From contig JAHLLJ010000019.1 of the NCBI GenBank assembly GCA_020444205.1, positions 1 through 42,036 on the forward strand: a stretch of 42,036 bases of DNA. The letters are read 5' to 3'. The notes below the pieces were generated by a model, which did not search any database, was not told the origin of the DNA, and saw only the letters and a list, made by a program, of their open reading frames with translations. Positions 15,528 through 22,549 of the stretch are shown here, piece by piece (position 1 is the first letter of the stretch; each line of letters starts with the position of its first letter). The stretch comes from Deltaproteobacteria bacterium. Its GTDB lineage: Bacteria > Desulfobacterota > Desulfarculia > Desulfarculales > Desulfarculaceae. Both the position numbers and the translations under genes were made by a program.

Positions 15528-16676
15528 ATGAAGCGTAGGGATTTTTGCAAGCTGATGGCCGCCGGCGCCGCGGGCATGATGATAAACGGCCTGCCTTGGC
15601 CCTCCACGGCCAGGGCCGACGACGACGCCTGGACCAAGTGGTTCTGCGACAATGCCCCGCCCCAGCCACCCAAGTTCGCCATGACCGACGCCCACTTTCA
15701 CTTTTATAACTTTATCGCCCACACCGATGGCGCCCAGGCCCTGATCCAGGCCATGAACGCCAACAAAGTGGAGCACATCATGTTCTCGGGCATGCCGCTG
15801 GTGAAAAAATGGGACAGGCAAGACCAGCGCGCGCCGGTCTACTACCTGGACAACAACAGCCGCGCCTACTGGTACAGCGCCACCGACCTGCTGATCGCCC
15901 GGACAGTGCTGTATAAGATTCCGCCCAAGGACAGGTATCGCTTCCATCCGTTCATTTGCGGGGTTAACGGCACGGACCTATACGCCGTGGAGCACGTCAA
16001 GCGCATGCTGGACGAGTACGGCGACCTGTGGCACGGTGTGGGCGAGCTCTTCGCCCATCGCGACGACCTTACCAACCTCACCTATGGAGAAACCGCCCGG
16101 GCCGACCATCCGGCCCTGATGCGCATCTACGAGCTGGCCGCGCACCACGACCTGCCGGTGGTGCTGCACAGCAACGTTTCCTCCCGCGGGCTGGCCGCCA
16201 AGCTCTTGTACTGGCCGGAAGTGGAAAACGCCCTTACCCGCAACCCTCAAACCAGGTTCGTCTGGGCCCACGCGGGGCTGAGCCGGTATTTCCAGGCCAT
16301 CGACCAAGCCAAGTACACGGCCAAGCTGGGGGCGTTATTGGAAAGGAGCCCCAACCTGCACATCGACCTCTCCTGGTTGGCCTTTGAAAACTACGTGGCC
16401 CCGGACCCGACCCAGGGACCGCTCAAATGCTGGCTCGACTTGATCGGCTCCTTCCCCGAGCGCTTCATGATCGGCTCCGACAGCATTGGGGAGTTCAGCT
16501 ACGACAAACTCAACTGCCGAAGCTGCGCGCACAACCCTTCCGGCATGAAATACGCCTTCAACATGCGCAAGTACTGGGTGCTCCTGGCGGCCCTGCCGCC
16601 ACGACAGGCCCGCATGGTCGGCCGGGACAACTTCCTCAAGCTGCTTCCGGCGCGGGTGAGGAAAAGCCCGGCCTAA
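15528..16676 (+). CDS. Tat-exported amidohydrolase (amidohydrolase_2 type)
   Basis: The 382-residue protein begins MKRRDFCKLMAAGAAG, a twin-arginine signal (RRDFCK), with cleavage near STARA-DDD, so it is exported folded, probably with its metal bound. The mature part is a TIM-barrel metal hydrolase: HxH (H56, H58 in DAHFHFY), a central Glu and His (GVGELFAHRD), VVLHSNV, WAHAGLS, and a late acidic position in FMIGSDSIG. The set matches PF04909 amidohydrolases and decarboxylases. The substrate is unknown. GGAGG lies before ATG. A GC hairpin (16691-16712, GGCGGCG with CGCCGCC) follows the stop but lacks a T-run. The following lipoprotein gene on the same strand may be co-transcribed. Confidence 0.82.
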   Translation: MKRRDFCKLMAAGAAGMMINGLPWPSTARADDDAWTKWFCDNAPPQPPKFAMTDAHFHFYNFIAHTDGAQALIQAMNANKVEHIMFSGMPLVKKWDRQDQRAPVYYLDNNSRAYWYSATDLLIARTVLYKIPPKDRYRFHPFICGVNGTDLYAVEHVKRMLDEYGDLWHGVGELFAHRDDLTNLTYGETARADHPALMRIYELAAHHDLPVVLHSNVSSRGLAAKLLYWPEVENALTRNPQTRFVWAHAGLSRYFQAIDQAKYTAKLGALLERSPNLHIDLSWLAFENYVAPDPTQGPLKCWLDLIGSFPERFMIGSDSIGEFSYDKLNCRSCAHNPSGMKYAFNMRKYWVLLAALPPRQARMVGRDNFLKLLPARVRKSPA

Positions 16677-16859
16677 ACCAACGGCTCTCCGGCGGCGTGG
16701 TGCACCGCCGCCCCAGACAGGCCAGTTGGTCCCGGGGAATGCCGCCGTGGACGCCGTCTCCTCCAGGGCACACCCCAGCATTGTCTTTTACGACCCAGCG
16801 GGCAGGCGTTATCATGAAGACGTAGCGAGGCAAACAAACTTTCAGATGAGGAAGTCCCC

Positions 16860-17336
16860 ATGCGGCATGCAATGTCCATATTTAAAAAAGGCCTGGTCTG
16901 GACGATCTTGGTCCTGCTTTTGGCTACGGCCACCGGGTGCGGCAACGTCTACTTGGACCCGGGACCGAATCCGGCCAAGGTCAGAGTGAAGCTCTGGGCC
17001 AAGGTGCCGGAGAAGCTTAAAAAGTATCCCGGCGAGTGGATCTATTGGGATTGGAGCCTTCGCCTGGTGGTGCCCAAGGGGGCCTACCCAATGGTCAAGC
17101 CCACCGTGCCCCAGGACTTCAACACCATTCCCAACACCAATCCCCTGGTGCGCGACACCACCTTCCTGGTCCCGCCGGGCAAGCACAAATATTTGCTGGA
17201 GGTCTATGGTTATGCCATCCGCCAGCGGGGCGAGCACTCAGGGCCCAAGGTTCTCACCGACTTGGTGGATTATATAACACTGGACTTGGCGCCGGGCAGC
17301 ACCAAGGTGATCGAGCGCCGGGTGGGCGGCCAATAG
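16860..17336 (+). CDS. Hypothetical lipoprotein, paralogue of the gene at 2034
   Basis: The 158-residue product has a basic start, a hydrophobic stretch (GLVWTILVLLLA) and a lipobox ATGC at about residue 27, so it is predicted to be a lipoprotein. The mature part opens YLDPGPNPAKVRVKL and has WIYWDWSLRLVVPKG, then NPLVRDTTFLVPPGKHKYLL and LVDYITLDLAPGST. These occur in the same order as in the lipoprotein at 2034-2612. The pair defines a small family I cannot name. GAGGA sits 7 nt before ATG 16860. It lies between the exported amidohydrolase and the ExeA-like ATPase, which is convergent. Confidence 0.65.
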   Translation: MRHAMSIFKKGLVWTILVLLLATATGCGNVYLDPGPNPAKVRVKLWAKVPEKLKKYPGEWIYWDWSLRLVVPKGAYPMVKPTVPQDFNTIPNTNPLVRDTTFLVPPGKHKYLLEVYGYAIRQRGEHSGPKVLTDLVDYITLDLAPGSTKVIERRVGGQ

Positions 17337-17389
17337 GAGCCAAGCCGGATTTTTTATGAAGGCCGTATGGCCTTGGTGAAATATCCGTC

Positions 17390-18262
17390 CTAAGCCCTGG
17401 GTGGGGCGGGACCGAAAACCAGGTCCAAAAGGGCGTCGATTTTCTCCTGAGAGTCCGGCCACCCGACCTTTGCGGCCTGTTCAAGGCCCACCGGCCCGCC
17501 CGCGGGCTCATGCTTAGCCGGGGCGGGTTTGGGGGCCTCTTCCTGGGCCTTTATCCGCTCGCCCAGCGCCTCCAGCTTGGCTCCGGCCAAACGGTGCATT
17601 TCCTGGGCGGGCCGGTTGTCGAAATAATCTATGCCCTCTTTGGAACGCGGGCCCCTGCGGCGCTCGCCAACCGGCGGCAAGGCGTCGCTGGGCGAAGCCA
17701 GGCGGCGGAAGCGGCGCAGGTTGTGCTTGAGGTTGGTGGCGCCCATGGCCTCCAGGGTGCGCAAAAACTCGGGCCTGGCCAAAAGAAAAATATTGAGCAC
17801 CCGGGGAGAGAACTGGTCTTCGTTGCCCAGCAGCTCAATCTCCCGGAGCATCTCCGGCCCCCAATTTTGCGCGCCGTCGATAACGACCAGGATTTTGCGC
17901 CCCTGGCGGCGATACTCCTGGATGACCTCCCGCAGGTCCAGCAGAAAGCGCGCCTTATACTGACAAGGCCCGGCCATTTGCAAGACCTCGTGCATGCGGC
18001 GGAAAAGCTCTATGGGCGTGGGGCACTGCTCGGCGCTCAAATGCACACAAGTCACTTCGGGGCTTAGGGCGGCTTCGAGCTCGGCAACCAATTGGGTCTT
18101 GCCCGAACCTGCCCGGCCCACCACCAGGGCCCAGCCTTCGCTTTGCTCTATGCTGTAGAGCAGCGTGGCCAGGGCTTCGCGGTGGCTGTCCTCCTTGATT
18201 TTTTGGACCGCCTCCGAGGCAGGGCCATTGGAACCGTTAACAGATGTGCTTTGCGCGCTCAA
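17390..18262 (-). CDS. ExeA/MuB-like P-loop ATPase with altered Walker B
   Basis: The 290-residue cytoplasmic protein has an AAA fold close to the ExeA/GspA N-terminal ATPase, also related to TniB/MuB. The Walker A motif is GRAGSGKT (49-56), and the Walker B motif is ILVVIDGAQNW (124-134). The usual ExeA form is IDEAQ; here the catalytic Glu is Gly130, which would slow hydrolysis if the alignment is right. FLLARPEFLRTLEAMGATNL resembles the sensor-1 region. After about residue 200 the sequence becomes a charged, Pro/Ala-rich tail (KPAPAKHEPAGGP) with no membrane segment or peptidoglycan-binding domain. No secretion or transposition genes are adjacent, so the role is open. It overlaps no neighbour. 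Confidence 0.7.
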   Translation of the reverse strand: MSAQSTSVNGSNGPASEAVQKIKEDSHREALATLLYSIEQSEGWALVVGRAGSGKTQLVAELEAALSPEVTCVHLSAEQCPTPIELFRRMHEVLQMAGPCQYKARFLLDLREVIQEYRRQGRKILVVIDGAQNWGPEMLREIELLGNEDQFSPRVLNIFLLARPEFLRTLEAMGATNLKHNLRRFRRLASPSDALPPVGERRRGPRSKEGIDYFDNRPAQEMHRLAGAKLEALGERIKAQEEAPKPAPAKHEPAGGPVGLEQAAKVGWPDSQEKIDALLDLVFGPAPPRA

Positions 18263-18581
18263 TGCTTGCTCCCAACAGTTGCAATCTCACCATCTTGTGC
18301 AGATGAAGCCGCGGCGCCGCTTGGGGTAGCGGGGCTTAAGGATAAAGGTGATTAATACGGTCACTATGATTTTCGCAAAACAACCGTAACTCAAACAACG
18401 CGATTCACGGCTGGGTAGAGGGATGCCTCCAATGCTTACCAGAGGTGCCCTGGTGTTTTATAATAAACATAGGGGTTAATTAGGCAGGAGCCCTACGTTT
18501 AATATTCTATAGTCTACCGTTTGACTAAACAAGTCTTGGAAATCAAACGGCTCTTGTCTTTTACCCGGGAGGAGACTTCCC
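18263..18581. other. Intergenic region upstream of the PAS kinase
   Basis: About 320 bp without a supported gene. A perfect inverted repeat, CCGTTTGA (18517-18524) and TCAAACGG (18543-18550), with an 18-bp gap lies 32 bp before the kinase start and could be an operator. An AT-rich stretch (TTTTATAATAAACAT, about 18455-18470) may hold a promoter, but I cannot place a convincing -35/-10 pair. The word GATGCCTCCAATG at 18422-18434 also occurs at 15401-15413. GGGAGGAG before ATG 18582 is the SD of the next gene. Confidence 0.45.
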
Positions 18582-20570
18582 ATGTCGGCAGACGAGGCCA
18601 CGCCGCAACAATTGCGCCGGGAGATAACCCGGCTGCGGGAGAGCCTGCGCCAGGCCCAGGAGCGGGGCGCGGGTGAGACCGATCCTCAGGAGGCGGACTT
18701 CCACACCCTGGCCCAGACCGTTTCCGCGGCTATTTTTATCATCCAAGGTGACAAATTCCTGTACATGAACCCTGCGGGCGAGCAGCTTTGCGGCTACAGC
18801 AAGGAAGAGCTCAAGGCGCTGCCCTTTTGGCAAATAATCCACCCGGATTTTCGCCAGATGGTCAGGGATCGGGGGCTGGCCCGGCAACAAGGGGAAGACA
18901 TCCCCGGTCATTATGAATTCAAGATAGTCACCAAGGACGGCACGGAGCGCTGGGCCGACTTCACCGCCGGAGTTATTCATCACAATGGGGAACCGGCGAT
19001 CCTGGGCACCGCCTTTGACATTACCGAGCATAAAAAGGCCCAGGATGAGATCAAGGAGTCGCGCAAGCGCCTGGCCGACATCATCAACTTCTTGCCGGAC
19101 GCCACCTTTGCCATTAACCGCGAGGGCCGGGTCCTGGTTTGGAACCGGGCTCTGGAAAACCTGACCGGCGTGAAGTCCGACTACATCCTGGGCAAGAACA
19201 ACTACGAACACGCCCTGGCTTTCTGGGACGAACGCCGGCCCATCCTGGCCGACCTGGCCATGGAATGGGACCAGACCTACGAGGACCGCTATCCCTTTGT
19301 GCAGCGCGAGGGGCACACCCTGATTACCGAGACCTTTGTGCCCAAAATCCCCGATCACGGGGCCTACCTCTGGGGCAAGGCCACGGCCCTTTTCGACTCC
19401 CACGGCAACATCGTGGGGGCCATTGAAACGGTGCGCGACGTCACCAAGCGCAAGAACATGGAAGAGGCCCTGCGCGCCTCGGCGGCCAAGCACCGGGCCT
19501 TGGTTCAGAGCCTGCCGGTGGGCATGATCTCGGTGGACCCGGAGTTCAAGATCACCGAGATAAACTCGCAGGGCGAAAAGATCCTGGGATACAAGCAAAA
19601 TGAAGTGCTGGGCCGCCCCTGCGGCGACGTGCTCAGGGCTGAGGTGTGTCACGGCAAATGCCCTATCCGGGGCTCCTTGAACCGAGGCGAGCCCACCGGG
19701 CCCATTGACACCACCTTCCTCACCAAGGACGGCGTGCGCAAGGCGGTGCGCCTTAGGGCTTCGGGGCTCTACGATCTGGAGGGCAGCCTGGTGGGCGGGG
19801 TGGAGATATTCCAGGACGTCACCGAGCTCAAGACCATGGAGCGCGAACGGGCCAACCTGGTGAGCATGTTCGCTCACGACATGAAGAGCCCCTTGGTGGG
19901 TATTCAGGGCTTTGCCTTGCGCCTGCTTAAGAAGGGCGACCAGAGCACCGCGGAAAAGCAGCAAAAGTATTTGGAGATCATCCGGCGCGAAGCCGCGCAG
20001 CTGGAAAAGATCATCAACGACTTCCTGGACTTCACCCGGCTGGAAACCGGCAACCTGAAGCTCAACTTCAGCGCGGTTTATCTGGACAAGGAGTTCCTGG
20101 AGCTGTGGGAGGCCTTCCAGCCCCGCTTTGATCAGGAGGAGGTGGGCCTCAGTATGGTGGGCACCGAAACCCTGCCGGTGATCCAGGGCGACGCGGCCAA
20201 CCTGCGCCGGGCTTTCACCAACCTGCTCGACAACGCGCTCAAGTATTCCGAGGCGGGAACCCAGGTGCGGGTGGAGGCCGAGGCGGCCGATGACACGGTG
20301 GTGCTGCGCTTCATCGACCAGGGAGCGGGCATCACCCCCGAGGAGTTGCCCTATATCTTCGACATGTTTTACCGGGCGGCCAGCCACGGCAAGCAACCGG
20401 GACACGGCCTGGGCCTGGCCGGGGTGGAAGCCATAGTTAAGGGCCATGGCGGACGGGTGATAGTTAGCAGCGAAATCGGCAAGGGCTCGGTGTTCAGCGT
20501 TATGCTGCCGGTGAACCAGCCCGAGGAAGACCCGGTGGTGGATCCCGGCTTGGAAAAGAGCATGGTGTAG
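18582..20570 (+). CDS. PAS-PAS-PAS sensor histidine kinase
   Basis: The 662-residue soluble sensor kinase has no transmembrane segment. After an N-terminal coiled coil (about 10-30) come three PAS domains: about 40-150 (AIFIIQGDKFLYMNPAGE), 165-290 (ATFAINREGRVLVWNRALE) and 300-415 (GMISVDPEFKITEINSQG). The third contains the CHGKCP pair of cysteines found in many redox-type PAS domains. The HisKA dimerisation helix carries H432 in MFAHDMKSPLVGI. The HATPase has the N box with N551 (FTNLLDNALKYSE), DQGAGI and the G2 loop HGLGLAG. It has no receiver, and no partner response regulator is adjacent. A fused output is absent, so it is probably an orphan kinase sensing an internal signal. GGGAGGAG supports ATG 18582. 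Confidence 0.93.
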   Translation: MSADEATPQQLRREITRLRESLRQAQERGAGETDPQEADFHTLAQTVSAAIFIIQGDKFLYMNPAGEQLCGYSKEELKALPFWQIIHPDFRQMVRDRGLARQQGEDIPGHYEFKIVTKDGTERWADFTAGVIHHNGEPAILGTAFDITEHKKAQDEIKESRKRLADIINFLPDATFAINREGRVLVWNRALENLTGVKSDYILGKNNYEHALAFWDERRPILADLAMEWDQTYEDRYPFVQREGHTLITETFVPKIPDHGAYLWGKATALFDSHGNIVGAIETVRDVTKRKNMEEALRASAAKHRALVQSLPVGMISVDPEFKITEINSQGEKILGYKQNEVLGRPCGDVLRAEVCHGKCPIRGSLNRGEPTGPIDTTFLTKDGVRKAVRLRASGLYDLEGSLVGGVEIFQDVTELKTMERERANLVSMFAHDMKSPLVGIQGFALRLLKKGDQSTAEKQQKYLEIIRREAAQLEKIINDFLDFTRLETGNLKLNFSAVYLDKEFLELWEAFQPRFDQEEVGLSMVGTETLPVIQGDAANLRRAFTNLLDNALKYSEAGTQVRVEAEAADDTVVLRFIDQGAGITPEELPYIFDMFYRAASHGKQPGHGLGLAGVEAIVKGHGGRVIVSSEIGKGSVFSVMLPVNQPEEDPVVDPGLEKSMV

Positions 20571-20632
20571 GCCCGGGGTTGCCGGAGCAGCCGGGGGCAG
20601 CTATCGGCCACCGGGCCAAGCCGCTCCCCAAA

Positions 20633-20882
20633 CCGGCACAGCCAGGGGGCCGAGAGCAAGGCGTCCGGCGAGTGCAGGCCACAGGCGTATTTTTTCTACG
20701 CCGAGGCCTAAGCGATGCCGGCAACCCAGATATCGGCCACCTGGCGAACCCGTCCCCCAAACCGGCACAGCCAGGGGGCCGAGAGCAAGGCGTCCGGCGA
20801 GTGCAGGCCACAGGCGTATTTTTTATACGCCGAGGCCTAAGCGATGCCGGCAACACAGCTATCGGCCACCTGGCGAAGCCGG
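20633..20882 (-). repeat. Dispersed ERIC-like repeat, tandem copy D (129-bp period)
   Basis: Two units with a period of 129 bp (landmark AAACCGGCACAG at 20630 and 20759) lie between the kinase stop and the solute-binding gene. Each has CCGGCACAGCCAG at one end, the core GGCGTATTTTTT...TACGCC, and CTGGCGAA at the other end; the second unit ends CTGGCGAAGCCGG (20870-20882), 5 bp from the TGA of the solute-binding gene. The fragment at 20577-20632 is a third, partial copy. Confidence 0.85.
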
Positions 20883-20887
20883 CATGC

Positions 20888-21673
20888 TCAGGGCAGATAG
20901 CGCTCCTTAATTCTCTGCAGCTCTGATCCCGAGGTGAGAGCCAGACCCTTGTTGATGATGGACAGCAGCAGGGCATTGCCCTTTTTCACCGGCATGGCCA
21001 GGTCGTTGCGCTCCACCACCGCGTTGCCCTGTACCCAGGAAATCTTGTCTCCCAGCCCCAATCGGTTGCGCCAGTAGAGCATGACCGGGTCGTCCATGAC
21101 CGCGGCTTGAATGTGGCCCTGGCCCAAGGCCATCACGCAGGCCTTGTAGGAGTCAAAGAGCATAGGGGTGATGTGGTTCTTGAGCAGCACCGCCGCGCCG
21201 GAGTCGTTTTTGACCGCTCCCACCTTGGTGCCGGACAGGCTCTCCAGGCCGGAGATTCCCGGTGCCTGGCTGCCCACGAAAACGGCGGTGGTCACCGGAT
21301 AAAACGGTTCGCTGAAGTCCAGCACCTTGCGGCGAAAAGCCAGGGGGAACATGCCGGTGCTGGAGTCCAAGGCCCCGGAAACCAGGCTTTCCAGCTCCTT
21401 TTCGTCGCTCAAGGCTTCGAAGCGCACCTCAAAGTCCAGCTTTTCGGCCATGGCCCGCCAAAGGGCCGGGCAGATGCCCTCGGCCTTGCCGTCCGCCCCC
21501 ATAAAGGAAAAGGGGTGATAGGTGAGGTCCGCCCCCACCATCACCGGGCCGTGCTCTTTCAACCAGGCCCGCTCCTTGGAAGTGAGCGGGTCCTGCTGGT
21601 CCAGGCTGCCGCAGGCGGCGGCCAAAAAGGCCAGGGCCAACAAGAGCGCAAGCGACCGACCGGTCTTTTTCAT
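20888..21673 (-). CDS. Family 3 solute-binding lipoprotein
   Basis: The 261-residue product has a lipoprotein signal (SLALLLALAFLAAAC) and then a type 3 periplasmic binding domain. Landmarks are the first strand GPVMVGADLTYHPFSFMGADG, EGICPALWRAMAEKLDFEV, LDFSEPFYPVTTAVFVGSQ, and a conserved hinge near LGQGHIQAAVMDDP. The opening segment LTSKERAWLKEHGPV is typical of binding domains that also occur as sensors in two-component kinases. It may bind an amino acid or carboxylate. Its ATG overlaps the stop of the 2-oxoacid oxidoreductase beta gene (TGATG), so it is translated with a cytoplasmic redox enzyme rather than an ABC permease, which is unusual. Confidence 0.82.
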   Translation of the reverse strand: MKKTGRSLALLLALAFLAAACGSLDQQDPLTSKERAWLKEHGPVMVGADLTYHPFSFMGADGKAEGICPALWRAMAEKLDFEVRFEALSDEKELESLVSGALDSSTGMFPLAFRRKVLDFSEPFYPVTTAVFVGSQAPGISGLESLSGTKVGAVKNDSGAAVLLKNHITPMLFDSYKACVMALGQGHIQAAVMDDPVMLYWRNRLGLGDKISWVQGNAVVERNDLAMPVKKGNALLLSIINKGLALTSGSELQRIKERYLP

Positions 21674-22530
21674 CAGCAGTAGCTTTCCAGAACTTTTTGC
21701 ATGGCCTCGTAATCCACCTCTTGCTTGGCCAAGGGGCCGTTTTCCAGCACCGGGAAATAGGAATCAAAGGCCGGGCGGTCGTTGGTGTAGATGACACCGA
21801 TGGGGATGCGATCGCCGAACTCGTAGCTGAGCTTTATGGCCGCGTCCCAGTCGGACGGATCGTGCTCTGTTTCCTCCCCCAGCTTGTACACCCTCTCCTT
21901 ATACCACTTGAAGGTGTTGAGTTTGTTGAAGGAAACGCAGGGCTGCAAAATATCCACCAGCGACAGGCCTGGGTGGGCCATGGCTTGTTTTATCAGATCG
22001 GCCAAATGCTCCACCTCCCCGGCAAAGCCCCGGGCCACAAAGCCCACGTGCATGCTCACCGCCACGGCCACCGGGTTAAAGGGATAGGAGTGCACCCCGG
22101 TGGGTTGGGCCTTGGTGTGCATGCCTTCCATGCTGGTGGGGCTGGCCTGGCCCTTGGTCAGACCGTAGACTTGATTGTCATGGGCCAGCATGGTCACGTC
22201 CACGTTGCGCCGAAGCGCGGCCAGGAAATGGTTGCCGCCCTCGCCGTAATTGCAGCCATCGCCGCTGGTGGCGATGATCTTCAGTTCCGGGTTGGCCAGA
22301 CGCGCCCCGGTGGCCGCGGGCATGGAACGGCCGTGTAGGCCGTTGAAGCAGTTGCAGCGCAGGTAATGGGGGGTCTTGGCTGCCTGGCCGATGCCGCTGA
22401 CCAAAAGAATCTGGTGCGGCTCCAGGCCGCTTTCGGCCAGGGCCTGGATCAGGGCCTTGCGGATGGAAAAGTTGCCGCAGCCTGGGCACCAGGCGGTTTC
22501 AAAGTCTCCGTAGTCTTTTATATCAACCAT
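21673..22530 (-). CDS. 2-oxoacid:ferredoxin oxidoreductase, beta subunit
   Basis: The 285-residue TPP-binding subunit is of the pyruvate/2-oxoglutarate/2-oxoacid:acceptor oxidoreductase family. The N-terminal WCPGCGNFS motif and the TPP/Mg2+ motif (SGDGCNYGEGGNHF, then HDNQVYGLTKGQASP) are diagnostic of KorB/OorB-like enzymes. LQPCVSFNKLNTFKW matches the C-terminal KorB motif. There is no fused ferredoxin domain, so electrons leave via a separate ferredoxin. The CoA-dependent oxidative decarboxylation of a 2-oxoacid, probably 2-oxoglutarate or a branched-chain oxoacid, is inferred from KorAB similarity. It lies 19 bp after the alpha subunit and is coupled to the following lipoprotein gene. 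Confidence 0.93.
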   Translation of the reverse strand: MVDIKDYGDFETAWCPGCGNFSIRKALIQALAESGLEPHQILLVSGIGQAAKTPHYLRCNCFNGLHGRSMPAATGARLANPELKIIATSGDGCNYGEGGNHFLAALRRNVDVTMLAHDNQVYGLTKGQASPTSMEGMHTKAQPTGVHSYPFNPVAVAVSMHVGFVARGFAGEVEHLADLIKQAMAHPGLSLVDILQPCVSFNKLNTFKWYKERVYKLGEETEHDPSDWDAAIKLSYEFGDRIPIGVIYTNDRPAFDSYFPVLENGPLAKQEVDYEAMQKVLESYC

Positions 22531-22549
22531 GATCGCCTCTCCGCTTAGC

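Noticed and set aside
17359-17374. AAGGCC/GGCCTT stem as terminator of the 16860 lipoprotein gene
   Set aside because: The T-run lies before, not after, the stem on the + strand, and on the minus strand it is followed by A-rich sequence, so no terminator is formed.
18561-20447. 628-codon minus-strand frame opposite the PAS kinase
   Set aside because: It mirrors a well-supported kinase gene and is a typical high-GC antisense shadow, rich in His/Gly/Leu/Val with no domain.
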